Origin: Microbacterium hydrocarbonoxydans
GTDB lineage: Bacteria > Actinomycetota > Actinomycetes > Actinomycetales > Microbacteriaceae
Direction: 5' to 3'
Assembly (NCBI RefSeq): GCF_900105205.1
Contig: NZ_FNSQ01000005.1
Coordinates: 2,046,001 to 2,110,000 of the forward strand
Length of the DNA: 64,000 bases
Below, piece by piece: positions 16,251-26,348 of the stretch. The notes under the pieces are model-generated. The model ran no database searches, was not told the DNA's origin, and saw nothing but the letters and a program-made list of their open reading frames with translations. A program made the translations under genes and the position numbers. Within the stretch, counting starts at the first letter, position 1; each line of letters starts with the position of its first letter.

Positions 16251-17075
16251 TCAGGCTGCGATGACTCCCGTGCCCAGCAGCACCAGCAGCACCGTGCCGA
16301 GCAGGATGCGGTAGATCACGAACGGCAGGAAGCTGCGCTTCGAGATGTAGTTCATGAAGAAGGCGATGACTCCGAGCGCCACCACGAAGGCGATGCCGGT
16401 GGCCGCGAGCGTGTCGCCGAACGAGAAGAACGACGGCTGGTCCCAGCTCTTGAAGACCTGGTAGAAACCGCTGCCGAACACGGCGGGGATCGCGAGCAGG
16501 AACGCGTAGCGCGCGGCGGCGGCACGCTCGTAGCCGAGGAAGAGCCCCATCGTGATCGTTCCACCGGAGCGTGACACTCCGGGGATCAGCGAGAGCGCCT
16601 GCGCGAAGCCGTAGGCGATTCCGTGCGGGTAGGTGAGCTGGTCGAGCCTGCGACGCTTCGCGCCGACGTGGTCGGCGATGCCGAGCAGGATGCCGAAGAC
16701 GATGAGCATGATCGCGACGATCCAGAGCGAGCGGAAGACCGTCTCGATCTGGTCCTGGAAGAGCAGCCCGAGCACCACGATCGGGATGCTGCCGATGATG
16801 ATCATCCAGCCCATCCGGGCGTCCGGATCGCTGCGCGGCACCTTTCCGGCCAGCGAGCGGAACCACTGCGCGATGATGCGCACGATGTCGCGCCAGAAGA
16901 ACACGACGACCGCGGCCTCCGTGCCGATCTGCGTGATCGCGGTGAATGCGGCTCCGGGGTCCTCGCCCGAGGGCAGGAACGTCCCGAGGATCCGCAGATG
17001 TGCGCTGGAGGAGATCGGCAGGAATTCGGTGAGGCCTTGGACGACACCGAGGATGAGCGCTTCGAGCAGGTGCAT
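16251..17075 (-). CDS. uppP: Undecaprenyl-diphosphate phosphatase
   Basis: 274 residues, with about eight membrane helices. UppP (BacA) removes a phosphate from undecaprenyl diphosphate and so recycles the lipid carrier for peptidoglycan; it also gives some bacitracin tolerance. Both signature motifs are present: '[16 protein letters not shown]' near the N-terminus and '[19 protein letters not shown]' near residue 170. The ATG at 17075 begins '[14 protein letters not shown]', standard for the family. The gene converges on the PAC2 gene (52-base gap) and lies 42 bases downstream of the M20 peptidase gene. Confidence 0.95.
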   Translation of the reverse strand: MHLLEALILGVVQGLTEFLPISSSAHLRILGTFLPSGEDPGAAFTAITQIGTEAAVVVFFWRDIVRIIAQWFRSLAGKVPRSDPDARMGWMIIIGSIPIVVLGLLFQDQIETVFRSLWIVAIMLIVFGILLGIADHVGAKRRRLDQLTYPHGIAYGFAQALSLIPGVSRSGGTITMGLFLGYERAAAARYAFLLAIPAVFGSGFYQVFKSWDQPSFFSFGDTLAATGIAFVVALGVIAFFMNYISKRSFLPFVIYRILLGTVLLVLLGTGVIAA

Positions 17076-17117
17076 GGAGGAGCTTTCTGATTCGTGGTGC
17101 GGACGCGAGCCGACAGC

Positions 17118-18413
17118 TCAGTACGTGCGCAGCAGTTCGGCCAGCACCCGCTGACCGAAGACAAGCGATTCTACGGGTACGCGCTCGTCGACTCCGTGGA
17201 ACATGCCCGTGAAGTCGAGGTCCGCGGGCAGCCGCAGGGGCGCGAAGCCGTAGCCGGTGATGTCGAGGTAGGCCAGTGCCTTGTTGTCGGTGCCTGCCCC
17301 CAAGAGGTACGGGATCACCGGCACGCCGGGGTCGTGTCGCCCCAGACTCGCGACCATCGCCTCGACGAGGTCGCCCTCGAACGGCGTCTCCATCCCGATG
17401 TCGCGGACGACCGTCTCGATCTCGATGTCCGGTCCCACGATCTGACGGAGCTCCTCCAGGACGTCGTCCTCGGTGCCTGGAATCACGCGCACGTCGATCA
17501 GCGCCTCAGCCCGCTCCGGGATCACGTTGTGCTTGTACCCGGCAGTGAGCGCGGTGGGGTTCGTGGTCGTCCGGAAGGACGATCGGAGGAATGCCTCGGC
17601 GGGACCGGCGGCCGCGGCGAGTGCATCCGGATCGTCGACGGATCTGCCGGTGAGGTCGCTCAGACCCGCCAGGAGCGCCTCGGTGGTCGGTGTGAGCCGC
17701 AGTGGCCAGCGGGTGCGGCCGATGGCGGCCACCGCCTCCGCCAACTTGGTGACGGCGTTGTCGTCGTGCAGGCGACTGCCGTGGCCGGCCCGGCCCTTCG
17801 CGATGAGACGGATCCAGATCATCGCCTTCTCCCCCACCTGGAGCAGATAGGCGCGGCGGTCATCTACGGTGATCGAGTAGCCGCCGACCTCGCTGATCGC
17901 CTCGGTGGCGCCTTCGAACCACTCAGGGCGGTTCTGGACGACGAGCGCCGAGCCCTCGACTCCGCCGTTCTCCTCGTCGGCGAAGAACGCGAGGATGAGG
18001 TCTCGCTCCGGCTGCTCGCCGGCACGCAGGATGTCGGCAACGGCGGTCAGGATCATCGCGTTCATGTTCTTCATGTCGACGGCGCCGCGACCCCACAGCA
18101 TCCCGTCCTTCACGATGCCGGCGAAGGGATCGACGGTCCAGTCCTCGGCCATTGCCGGTACGACGTCGAGGTGCCCGTGGACGACCAGCGCGGGCTTCTC
18201 CGGGTCACGACCCGGGACGCGCGCCATCACGTTCGTGCGGCGCGGGATCGGCTCGTAGTACTCAACGCTCAGGCCCAGCCCCTCCAGGAACGCGCCGACG
18301 TACTCCGCCGCCTCCCGCTCGCCCTTCGCGTTGCCGCCGCCGAAGTTGGAGGTGTCGAAGCGGATCAGATCGCTCGCGATGCGCACGACCTCGGGAAGGG
18401 AGGGGTCAGTCAT
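17118..18413 (-). CDS. M20-family metallopeptidase
   Basis: 431 residues. It is a dizinc exopeptidase/amidohydrolase fold: first zinc ligand in 'VVHGHLDVVPA', bridging Asp in 'WGRGAVDMKNMNAM', catalytic Glu pair in 'AFFADEENGG', further ligand in 'SEVGGYS' and the last His in 'GMFHGVDERVP'. A lid dimerisation domain spans roughly residues 190-310. The likely substrates are dipeptides or N-acyl amino acids; the exact one cannot be read. ATG 18413 starts 'MTDPSLPEVVRIASDLIRFD'; upstream readings enter the tRNA-Leu region and are not coding. Confidence 0.88.
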   Translation of the reverse strand: MTDPSLPEVVRIASDLIRFDTSNFGGGNAKGEREAAEYVGAFLEGLGLSVEYYEPIPRRTNVMARVPGRDPEKPALVVHGHLDVVPAMAEDWTVDPFAGIVKDGMLWGRGAVDMKNMNAMILTAVADILRAGEQPERDLILAFFADEENGGVEGSALVVQNRPEWFEGATEAISEVGGYSITVDDRRAYLLQVGEKAMIWIRLIAKGRAGHGSRLHDDNAVTKLAEAVAAIGRTRWPLRLTPTTEALLAGLSDLTGRSVDDPDALAAAAGPAEAFLRSSFRTTTNPTALTAGYKHNVIPERAEALIDVRVIPGTEDDVLEELRQIVGPDIEIETVVRDIGMETPFEGDLVEAMVASLGRHDPGVPVIPYLLGAGTDNKALAYLDITGYGFAPLRLPADLDFTGMFHGVDERVPVESLVFGQRVLAELLRTY

Positions 18414-18526
18414 GTGCTCCAGGCTATCGAAGCGCCGTGGCGCGCCCGGGCGGCGGCGTCGGTTTCGGGGAGCCGTGATCCCCGTGCTAATGTAAATCTT
18501 CGTTCGGCAACGAGCATCCAACACCT

Positions 18527-18609
18527 GCGCGGGTGGCGGAATGGTAGACGCGCTACGTTGAGGTCGTAGTGCCCGTAAGGGCGTGGGGGTTCAAGTCCCC
18601 CTCCGCGCA
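18527..18609 (+). tRNA. tRNA-Leu (anticodon GAG)
   Basis: A class II tRNA of 83 nt. The acceptor stem GCGCGGG pairs with TCCGCGC (one G-T at position 7) and the discriminator base is A. The anticodon stem CTACG/CGTAG closes the loop TTGAGGT with anticodon GAG, reading CUC/CUU. A long variable arm (GCCC..GGGC) and the T-arm GGGGGTTCAAGTCCCCC identify tRNA-Leu. The CCA is not encoded. Confidence 0.93.
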
Positions 18610-18614
18610 CAGAC

Positions 18615-18652
18615 AGCCCCGGAGCTCCTGATCACTCAGGAGCTCCGGGGCT
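18615..18652. terminator. Intrinsic terminator after tRNA-Leu
   Basis: A 17-bp perfect stem (18615-18631 with 18636-18652) has a TCAC loop and is followed by TCTT. It lies 5 bases after the tRNA and also faces the end of the convergent VIT-family gene, so it can act for both. Confidence 0.85.
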
Positions 18653-18692
18653 TCTTGCATCTGCGGACCCTCTGTACTCCGGACCGTTCTCG

Positions 18693-19796
18693 TCAGACGG
18701 CGCCGACTCCGAAAACCAGTCCGAGGACGTAGGTGATGGCCGCGGCGCCGAAGCCGATCGCGAGCTGACGGAGGGCACGTCGCAGCGGCGGGCCGCCCGA
18801 CAGGATGCCGACCATCGCACCGGTGGACAGCAGGGCGATCCCGACGAGCACGAGGGCGACGACGACGGCGGTCGCACCGTCGAGACCGAAGATCCACGGG
18901 AGCACCGGGATGATCGCCCCGGAGGCGAACAGCAGGAAGCTCGAGATCGCAGCCGTCCAGTCGCTGCCGACGATCTCATGGTCGTCCCCGGCGTGCGCAT
19001 GGATGTGGACGGGACCCGTCACGGTCTTCTCGACACCCGCGCGCGCGGCGGCCACGATCCTCCTGGCCCGCTCCAGGGCTTCGGTAGGATCGATGCCGCG
19101 CGCCCGATACACGAGCGCGAGCTCGTTCTCGTCGATGTCCAGGTCGGCTGCAGACGCCGCGGCGTCCTCGTTCGCCTCGGTCGCGGCCAGCAGCTCACGC
19201 TGCGAGCGGACCGACACGAACTCCCCCGCCCCCATCGATAGCGCGCCGGCCAAGAGACCCGCGATTCCGCTGAACAGGACGAAACCGGAACTGACACCGG
19301 TGGCTCCGATGCCCAGGACGAGGGCGAGGTTGCTCACCAGTCCGTCGTTGGCACCGAACACAGCCGCGCGGAAGGAACCGGACAGACGTCGTCGTCCGCG
19401 AGCGGCCAGCCCCCGGACGACCTCGTAGTGGACCTTCTCGTCGGCGCGCATGGCCGGGGTCGCGTACTGCTCGGCGTCGTAGGGGGAACGTGCCTCCGCG
19501 CTCTGCGCGAGGGCGAGCACGAAGATCGAGCCGAACCGTCCGGCCATCCAGCCGAGGAGCCGGGAGCGGATGCCGGCGCTCGGCAGTCTCACAGGCTCTG
19601 CGCCGAGCAGATCGAGCCAGTGTTGCTCATGGCGTCGCTCGGCGTCGGCCAGGCTGAGCAGGATCTCCCGCTCTTCACCCGAACGACGGTTCGCGAGCTT
19701 CTGGTATACCGAACCTTCGGCGCGCTCCTCGACGAGATAGCGTGCCCAGCGGCGGCGGTCTGCGGCGGTCGGCTCTGCGGCAGCGGGGGCTGTCAT
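18693..19796 (-). CDS. Ferritin-like domain / VIT1-CCC1 family transporter
   Basis: 367 residues. The N-terminal ~140 residues form a helical ferritin/rubrerythrin-like region with Glu/His spacing suited to metal binding ('EERAEGSVYQKLANRRSGEE', 'LADAERRHEQHWLDLLG'). The C-terminal part is the five-helix VIT1/CCC1 transporter fold, starting 'FRAAVFGANDGLVSNLALVL' and including 'SMGAGEFVSVRSQRELL'. This fusion resembles the MbfA (erythrin-VIT) iron/manganese exporters. ATG 19796 has AGGAGA seven bases upstream. A metal-export role under oxidative or iron stress is inferred from the family. The gene ends near the tRNA-Leu terminator. Confidence 0.85.
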   Translation of the reverse strand: MTAPAAAEPTAADRRRWARYLVEERAEGSVYQKLANRRSGEEREILLSLADAERRHEQHWLDLLGAEPVRLPSAGIRSRLLGWMAGRFGSIFVLALAQSAEARSPYDAEQYATPAMRADEKVHYEVVRGLAARGRRRLSGSFRAAVFGANDGLVSNLALVLGIGATGVSSGFVLFSGIAGLLAGALSMGAGEFVSVRSQRELLAATEANEDAAASAADLDIDENELALVYRARGIDPTEALERARRIVAAARAGVEKTVTGPVHIHAHAGDDHEIVGSDWTAAISSFLLFASGAIIPVLPWIFGLDGATAVVVALVLVGIALLSTGAMVGILSGGPPLRRALRQLAIGFGAAAITYVLGLVFGVGAV

Positions 19797-19918
19797 GGCT
19801 TCTCCTGATCGATTCTCCCCAGTCTCGGGGCAACCGTTCCACGCTAGCTTCGGGCGCACCCCGCGGTCGCATCGGGAGCAGTATTGCCAGCTTTTCGGGT
19901 TTCCGAACCCGATCAGCG

Positions 19919-21661
19919 TCAGGAGCGTACGCGTTTGCGGAGCACGTCGATCCGCGACTGCAGCTGGGTGACCGTCGCCTGCGCCACCGCTGGCCCACCG
20001 CAGATCCGACGCAGTTCGGCATGCACGGCACCGTGTGGCTCGCCCTTCTGGCGCGCATACAGTCCGACGAGGCTGTTCAGAAGCTGACGCTGCTCACGCA
20101 GCGTGCGGTGCAGCGGCGCGGGCAGCGTCGTCGTCTCGGTGGGTCCGGCTTCGGCTTCACGCGTCTCGCGAAGCCGCGTCTGGCGCGCCTGGCGCTGCAT
20201 CAGGAGCTCGTGCACGTGCTCGGGCTCGAGGAGCCCGGGGAACCCGATGAACTCCTCCTCCTCCGGCGTGCCAGGCTCGGCGAGCTGGCCGAACTCCTGC
20301 CCCTCGAACACCACGCGGTCGAAGTGGGCGACGGAGGACAGCGCCTGATAGCTGAACTCCTGCGTGAGCGCGTCGGAGGCGTCGTCCTCGCGGTTCGCAG
20401 ACTCGAGCAGCGAGTCCTCGAGTCCGTCGTCGTCCTTCGACTGACGGTCGAGCGCATGGTCGCGCTGCTTGTCCATCTCGTTCGCGAGCCCCATGAGCAC
20501 CGGGACCTGCGGCAGGAAGACGCTGGCGGCCTCACCGCGGCGGCGCGCACGCACGAAACGCCCGATGGCCTGGGCGAAGAAGAGCGGAGTGGATGACGAC
20601 GTGGCATAGACGCCGACGGCGAGGCGGGGCACGTCGACCCCCTCCGACACCATTCGGACGGCCACCATCCAGCGGTCCTCGCTGGCGCTGAACTTCTCGA
20701 TCCGCTCCGAGGCCGTCGCATCGTCGGAGAGCACGATGGTCGGCTGCTGGCCCGTGATGCTGTGCAGGATCTTGGCATAGGCACGCGCGACGGTCTGGTC
20801 GGTCGCCAGGACGAGTCCTCCCGCATCCGGCACGTGGTGGCGGATCTCGGTGAGGCGGCGGTCTGCGGCCGAGAGCACGGCCGGCATCCACTCCCCCTCG
20901 GGGTCGAGCGCCGTGCGCCAGGCCTGGGAGGTGACGTCCTTGGTGTTGTCCTGTCCGAGATGCGTCTCGAGCTCGTCTCCGGTGCTCGTCCGCCAGCGCA
21001 TCTTGCCTGCGTACATATGGAAGAGCACGGGGCGCACGACGCCGTCTGCCAGCGCTCGCCCGTAGCCGTAGTTGTAGTCGGTGCGGGAGATGCGGGCACC
21101 GGATTCGTCGGGGTGGTACTCGACGAACGGGATCGGCGCCGTGTCACTGCGGAACGGCGTGCCCGAGAGCAGGAGGCGGCGTTTCGCCGGCCCGTACGCG
21201 TCTCGGATCGCGTCACCCCAGCTGAGCGCGTCGCCACCGTGGTGGACCTCGTCGAGGATCACCAGGGTCTTGGCGTCTTCGGTCAGATGGCGGTGCACGG
21301 ACGACTTGGCTGCGACCTGCGCATACGTCACGACCGCACCGTGATAGTGCCGAGCCGGAGCCCAGTGACTGTTGCGGAAGCGAGGGTCGAGACGGATGTG
21401 CACGCGCGCCGCCGCGTCGGCCCACTGCGTCTTGAGATGCTCGGTCGGGGCGACCACGATGATCCGGTTGATCTCGCCCATGCGCATGAGCTCGACCGCG
21501 AGGGTCAGGGCGAAGGTCGTCTTGCCTGCACCGGGAGTGGCGGCGACGAGGAAGTCGCGCTGGTCGGCCTGGAAGTACTGTTCGAGCGCCTCCTGCTGCC
21601 AGGCGCGCAGCTTGTTCGCGGTTCCCCACGGGGCGCGTTGCGGGAAGGACGGAGAAAGCAT
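19919..21661 (-). CDS. DEAD/DEAH-box (SF2) helicase
   Basis: 580 residues. Motifs: 'KLRAWQQEALEQYF' (Q-like), Walker A 'AATPGAGKTTFALTLAVEL', 'VVAPTEHLKTQW' (Ia), 'LVILDEVHHGGD' (II), 'LLLSGTPFRSD' (III), then C-terminal helicase motifs 'MVSEGVDVPRLAVGVY' and 'FFAQAIGRFVRARRRGE'. The layout resembles the helicase half of type III restriction-like enzymes, but no nuclease or methylase is adjacent, so it is best called a stand-alone helicase of unknown substrate. ATG 21661 is preferred over a GTG 45 bases upstream because the conserved sequence starts at 'MLSPSFPQRAPWG'. No clear Shine-Dalgarno precedes it, so it may be leaderless. Confidence 0.82.
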   Translation of the reverse strand: MLSPSFPQRAPWGTANKLRAWQQEALEQYFQADQRDFLVAATPGAGKTTFALTLAVELMRMGEINRIIVVAPTEHLKTQWADAAARVHIRLDPRFRNSHWAPARHYHGAVVTYAQVAAKSSVHRHLTEDAKTLVILDEVHHGGDALSWGDAIRDAYGPAKRRLLLSGTPFRSDTAPIPFVEYHPDESGARISRTDYNYGYGRALADGVVRPVLFHMYAGKMRWRTSTGDELETHLGQDNTKDVTSQAWRTALDPEGEWMPAVLSAADRRLTEIRHHVPDAGGLVLATDQTVARAYAKILHSITGQQPTIVLSDDATASERIEKFSASEDRWMVAVRMVSEGVDVPRLAVGVYATSSSTPLFFAQAIGRFVRARRRGEAASVFLPQVPVLMGLANEMDKQRDHALDRQSKDDDGLEDSLLESANREDDASDALTQEFSYQALSSVAHFDRVVFEGQEFGQLAEPGTPEEEEFIGFPGLLEPEHVHELLMQRQARQTRLRETREAEAGPTETTTLPAPLHRTLREQRQLLNSLVGLYARQKGEPHGAVHAELRRICGGPAVAQATVTQLQSRIDVLRKRVRS

Positions 21662-21809
21662 CGACTCAACGATAAACGGTGCCGCAGACACTGTGCGCAC
21701 GCTCACGACGACCCGCGCGCGTCTGCGCCCTGCGGGCCCAGGAGCGACTAGGCTCTGTCACTGCGCGACCGCCGTCGATGCGTCGCGCTCGTTCGCGAAG
21801 GAGAGCCGG

Positions 21810-22658
21810 ATGACAGACCAGGATTCGACCCGGACCCCGCATTCCGACGATGCGAGTGCACGCCCGGACAACGAGAGCGCGCACCCCTGGCGGCGCTTCG
21901 TCGCCATCGGGGATTCGTTCACCGAGGGCATCGGCGACCCAGACCCCTCCCGCCCCGGCAGCCACCGCGGCTGGGCCGACCGCGTCGCCGAGGTGCTCTC
22001 ACGTCAGGTCGACGACTTCGCGTACGCGAACCTCGCAGTGCGCGGCAAGCTGATCGCGCAGATCGTGCGCGATCAGATCGAGCCGGCGGTCGCACTGCAT
22101 CCCGATCTCGTCTCGATCTGCGCCGGCGGCAACGACGTCATCCGCCCCGGCACCGATCCGGACGCCATCGCGTCGCAGCTGGAGGATGCCGTCGCGCGCC
22201 TCTCCTCGACGGGCGCCACCGTGCTGCTCTTCACCGGGATCGACACCGGATTCACCCCCGTGTTCCGTGCCTTCCGCGGCAAGGTCGCGATCTACAACGA
22301 GAACGTCAGGGCGATTGCCGAGCGCTATGACTGCGTCGTCGCCGACCAGTGGGCGCTCAAGGTCGTGCAGGACATGCGCTTCTTCGACGACGACCGGCTG
22401 CACTACAACTCGCTCGGTCATCACGAGGTGGCCAGGATGGCGCTGCGCGCGCTCAACGTGCCCAACGACCTCGAATCGATGCAGCCGGAACCGCTGCCGA
22501 TGCGGACCTGGCGCGAGGCCCGCTCCGAGGATCTCGGGTGGGCCAGGGAGCACCTCGTCCCGTGGGTGCTGCGGCGCCTGCGGCACCAGTCCTCCGGCGA
22601 CCACGTGGTGGCCAAGCGTCCTGAGCCGTCGCCTGTCGTCTTCCCGCCGACCGACTGA
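21810..22658 (+). CDS. SGNH/GDSL hydrolase family protein
   Basis: 282 residues. Block I 'FVAIGDSFTEGIGDP' carries the nucleophilic Ser (about residue 36), block II Gly in 'NLAVRGKL', block III 'ICAGGNDVIRPG' and block V 'DRLHYNSLGHHEVARMAL' with the catalytic Asp and His. No signal peptide is seen. The family includes esterases, lipases and acyl-carbohydrate deacylases; the substrate is unknown. ATG 21810 follows GAAGGAGA. A -10-like GACTAGGCT lies about 60 bases upstream, in the region shared with the divergent helicase gene. Confidence 0.88.
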   Translation: MTDQDSTRTPHSDDASARPDNESAHPWRRFVAIGDSFTEGIGDPDPSRPGSHRGWADRVAEVLSRQVDDFAYANLAVRGKLIAQIVRDQIEPAVALHPDLVSICAGGNDVIRPGTDPDAIASQLEDAVARLSSTGATVLLFTGIDTGFTPVFRAFRGKVAIYNENVRAIAERYDCVVADQWALKVVQDMRFFDDDRLHYNSLGHHEVARMALRALNVPNDLESMQPEPLPMRTWREARSEDLGWAREHLVPWVLRRLRHQSSGDHVVAKRPEPSPVVFPPTD

Positions 22659-22673
22659 CGAGCGCGGGGCGAC

Positions 22674-23477
22674 TCAGCTGGTGCTGAGCGCCCATAGTGC
22701 GACCGCCGCCGCGGAGGCGACGTTCAGTGAGTCGACGCCCCCGGACATCGGGATCGTCACGACCGTGTCTGCACTGTCGAGCGCGGTGCGCGAGAGCCCG
22801 TCGCCCTCTGAACCCATGACGAGGGCGACGCGCTCCGGACGGTCGGCGACGTAGGCATCGAGCGTCACCGCGTCGTCGCGCAGAGCGAGGGCTGCGACAT
22901 CGAACCCCGCGGCGTGAAGGTCGGCGACGGCAGACTCCCAGTCCGCGATGCGGGTCCACGGCACCTGGAAGACGGTCCCCATGCTGACGCGGACGCTGCG
23001 GCGGTAGAGCGGATCCGCTCCCCCTGGCGACACCAGCACCGCATCAGCGCCGAGGCCCGCGGCCGCTCGGAATGCGGCTCCGACGTTCGTGTGGTCGCCG
23101 ACGTTCTCGAGGATCAGCACCAGCCGCGCGCCCTCGAGGACCTCTCGCACCGTCGGCAGCTGCGGCCTGTGCATCGACGCGATCGTTCCTCGGTGCACGG
23201 CGAATCCGGTCACGGACTCGGCCACCTCGTCCGGGACGATGTACACCGGTACGTCCAGGTCGCCGACGATCGCTCGGATGTCATCCACCCGACGCTCCTG
23301 CACGAGGACCGAGCGGGGTCGGTGGCCGGCCGCCACGGCGCGTGCGATCACCTTGGTCGACTCGGCGATGTACAGGCCGCCGGCCGGATCCGTCACGGTG
23401 CGCAACGCGGTGTCGGTGAGCGCCCGGTAGTCGTCGAGTCGTCGATCATCCGGATTCGTCACGCGCTGCAGGTCCAC
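22674..23477 (-). CDS. TrmH/SpoU-family RNA 2'-O-methyltransferase
   Basis: 267 residues. An N-terminal substrate-binding domain (to about residue 105) precedes a SPOUT knot with the three SpoU motifs: 'LILENVGDHTNVGAAFRAA', 'ALVMGSEGDGLSRTALD' and 'VTIPMSGGVDSLNVASAAAV'. It probably methylates a ribose in rRNA or tRNA; the site is not predictable. The start is GTG 23477 ('VDLQRVTNPDD...') or possibly GTG 23462; no ATG fits. It diverges from the sirtuin gene across 110 bases. Confidence 0.88.
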   Translation of the reverse strand: MDLQRVTNPDDRRLDDYRALTDTALRTVTDPAGGLYIAESTKVIARAVAAGHRPRSVLVQERRVDDIRAIVGDLDVPVYIVPDEVAESVTGFAVHRGTIASMHRPQLPTVREVLEGARLVLILENVGDHTNVGAAFRAAAGLGADAVLVSPGGADPLYRRSVRVSMGTVFQVPWTRIADWESAVADLHAAGFDVAALALRDDAVTLDAYVADRPERVALVMGSEGDGLSRTALDSADTVVTIPMSGGVDSLNVASAAAVALWALSTS

Positions 23478-23587
23478 GAGGCCCAGTCTGCCATCGCGCG
23501 CTGGCACGACTCCCCCGCCTCCCTCACCCCGCCACCCGCGAGCATCCGCCGCATCGAGCACGCCGTAGACTCGCTCAGGGAGGTCCT

Positions 23588-24423
<836 letters not shown>

Positions 24424-24427
<4 letters not shown>

Positions 24428-25011
24428 CGCTGATCACCCTCGTCCGCCACGGCCAGACCGACTGGAACCTCGCCCGCCGCATCCAGGGCTCCACCGACAT
24501 CCCGCTGAACGAGACGGGTCGAGCCGACGCCCTGACCGCCGCGGCTGCCCTCGCGGGAGTCACCCATCACGCGATCTACTCGAGCCCGCTCCTGCGGGCT
24601 AGCGAGACCGCGGAGATCATCTCGGCAGAACTCGGCCTCGGAGCACCGGTGGTGGTGCCGGACGTCCGCGAGCGCGAGTTCGGCGAGGGCGAGGGGATGC
24701 TCGTGTCGGAGTACATGGAGGCCTACGGCGGCTGGCGAGCTGCCGTTCCCGGAGCCGAGACGCTCGAGGACGTCGCCGAGCGCTCGCTGCGCGCACTCGA
24801 CGCCGTCGCCCGCGACTCTCGCCGACGTTCGACTCCGCTCGCCGAGTCCGTGGTCGTGGTGGCGCACGGAGGCGTGATCCGTGCCCTCATCGATCACGTC
24901 TCGGGCGGCACCCTCCCCCGCTCTGGCGATCAGATCGCCAACGGGTCGGCGCATCGGTTCGAGATCTCGCAGGGAACGCTCCGGCTGTTGGATCAGTTCG
25001 TCCTGGTCTGA
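24424..25011 (+). CDS. Histidine phosphatase (phosphoglycerate mutase-like) family protein
   Basis: 195 residues. The catalytic 'LVRHGQTDWNLARRIQGSTD' carries the phospho-accepting His (residue 9), the second Arg is in 'YSSPLLRASETAEII', the acid residue in 'REREFGEGEGML' and the second His in 'VVVVAHGGVIRALI'. The size fits broad-specificity or cobalamin-type phosphatases rather than glycolytic mutase. ATG 24424 lies inside the end of the sirtuin gene (ATGA), so translation is coupled. Confidence 0.88.
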
Positions 25012-25047
25012 TTCGGCCCTGAAGGGCTCGTGCACCGGCTCAGCGAC

Positions 25048-25854
25048 TCAGCGACTGCTGCTGAGCACCGAGCGTGCGTGTCGGAGCACGGGCTCGTCGA
25101 CCATGCGTCCCTCGAAGCGGAACACCCCGCGCTCGGACTCCGCGGCGGCAAGCACCGCGCGCGCCCAGTCGACGGTTGCGGCATCCGGGGCGTAGGCCGC
25201 CCTGATCACCGCGACCTGACTCGGATGGATGCAGGCCGTCGCCGCGAACCCGGAGGCGGCAGCATCCTCCGCCTCGACCTGCAGCCCGGCGGTGTCCTCT
25301 ATGTCGAGGTGCACCGCGTCGATGGCCGCTTTGCCGTGCGCGCCCGACTCGACGAGCACGCGCGAGCGCGCGTAGCGCGCGACATCGCGGTAGCCGCCTG
25401 CCGAGGTGCGGCTCGACGTGCCGCCGAGCGAGGCGACCAGGTCCTCCGCGCCCCACATCATCGCCACGACCTGCGGGTGTGCGGCGATGCGATCCGCGGC
25501 GTGGATCCCCCGTGCCGTCTCGCAGAGCGCGACGAGCGAGAACCGTTCGTCGAAGGCAGTGAGGCTCTCGGCACTCTCCGTCTTGGCCACCATGACGGTG
25601 CGGAAGTCGGTCTGCGCGAGAGTCGAGAGATCGGATACGAAGTCCTGAGTGCCCGGGGCGGTCACGCGGACGATGACACGATCCGGATCCAGGTCCGCGT
25701 CGATGAGATTGCCCCTCGCGGCCGCCTTGGCGTCTGGCAGCACCGCGTCCTCCAGGTCGAGGATGACGGCGTCCGCCTTCTCGAGCGCGCCACGGAAGCG
25801 CTCCGGGCGATCGGCGGGGCAGAACAGCAGTGCAGGTCCGAGCGCGAACATCAT
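25048..25854 (-). CDS. citE: CitE-like CoA-ester lyase (HpcH/HpaI aldolase family)
   Basis: 268 residues, a TIM-barrel lyase. Visible are 'ALLFCPADRPERFRGALEKA' at the N-terminus, 'VILDLEDAVLPDAKAAAR' (substrate/Mg region), 'VMVAKTESAESL', 'VALCETARGIHAADRIA' with a metal-binding Glu, and 'FAATACIHPSQVAVI' near the end. It lacks citrate-lyase alpha/gamma partners. In M. tuberculosis the same gene in the same cluster (Rv2498c) is a lyase for (R)-3-hydroxy-3-methylglutaryl-CoA and citramalyl-CoA in leucine and itaconate breakdown; the same role is inferred here from gene order. It overlaps the MaoC gene by ATGA and is last in the operon. Confidence 0.88.
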   Translation of the reverse strand: MMFALGPALLFCPADRPERFRGALEKADAVILDLEDAVLPDAKAAARGNLIDADLDPDRVIVRVTAPGTQDFVSDLSTLAQTDFRTVMVAKTESAESLTAFDERFSLVALCETARGIHAADRIAAHPQVVAMMWGAEDLVASLGGTSSRTSAGGYRDVARYARSRVLVESGAHGKAAIDAVHLDIEDTAGLQVEAEDAAASGFAATACIHPSQVAVIRAAYAPDAATVDWARAVLAAAESERGVFRFEGRMVDEPVLRHARSVLSSSR

Positions 25855-26339
25855 GCCTCGCCGTCCTTCGGCAGGCAGTGCACGAGCACCGAGCGAGTGG
25901 CCGTGGCCACGACGACATCATCCTGCGTCCGACCGGTGTGGGCGATCGTGACGATCCCCTGCCCCGGCCGAGACGACGACAGCCGCTTCTCGACGATCAC
26001 GCTCTCGGTATAGAGGGTGTCTCCGGCGTACAGCGGATGCGGGAAGGTGATGTCTCCGAAGCCGAGCTGCGCCACCAGGGTGCCCTGGGTGAGCTGCGCG
26101 ACGGAGGCTCCGACCATGGTCGACAGCGTCCACATCGAGTTGATCAGGCGGCGGTGGAACGGTGCCTGCGCCTCGGCGAAGGCCGCGTCGAGGTGAAGCG
26201 CCTGCGTGTTCATCGTCAGAGTGGTGAAGAAGACGTTGTCCGCCTCCGTCGCCGTGCGGCCAGGCCGATGCAGGTAGCGGGCGTCCGGGATGAACTCCTC
26301 GAAGTAGAGTCCTCGCTGGACGATGTCGTGCGCGCTCAT
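25851..26339 (-). CDS. MaoC-family (R)-specific enoyl-CoA hydratase/dehydratase
   Basis: 162 residues, a single hot-dog fold. The hydratase segment is near 'MNTQALHLDAAFAEAQAPFH' (Asp/His pair) with 'LINSMWTLSTMVGASVAQLT' and 'GFGDITFPHPLYAGDTLYTE', typical of MaoC proteins such as mesaconyl/itaconyl-CoA hydratases. Together with the CitE-like lyase after it, the pair could hydrate an unsaturated CoA ester and cleave the product, as described for the mycobacterial counterparts. It starts 9 bases after the acyl-CoA dehydrogenase stop and overlaps the lyase gene. Confidence 0.85.
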   Translation of the reverse strand: MSAHDIVQRGLYFEEFIPDARYLHRPGRTATEADNVFFTTLTMNTQALHLDAAFAEAQAPFHRRLINSMWTLSTMVGASVAQLTQGTLVAQLGFGDITFPHPLYAGDTLYTESVIVEKRLSSSRPGQGIVTIAHTGRTQDDVVVATATRSVLVHCLPKDGEA

Positions 26340-26348
26340 GCTGCCACG

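Noticed and set aside
19919..21661. SF2 helicase as part of a restriction system
   Set aside because: The helicase motifs resemble restriction subunits, but no nuclease domain, methylase or specificity gene is adjacent, and base composition is that of the core genome.
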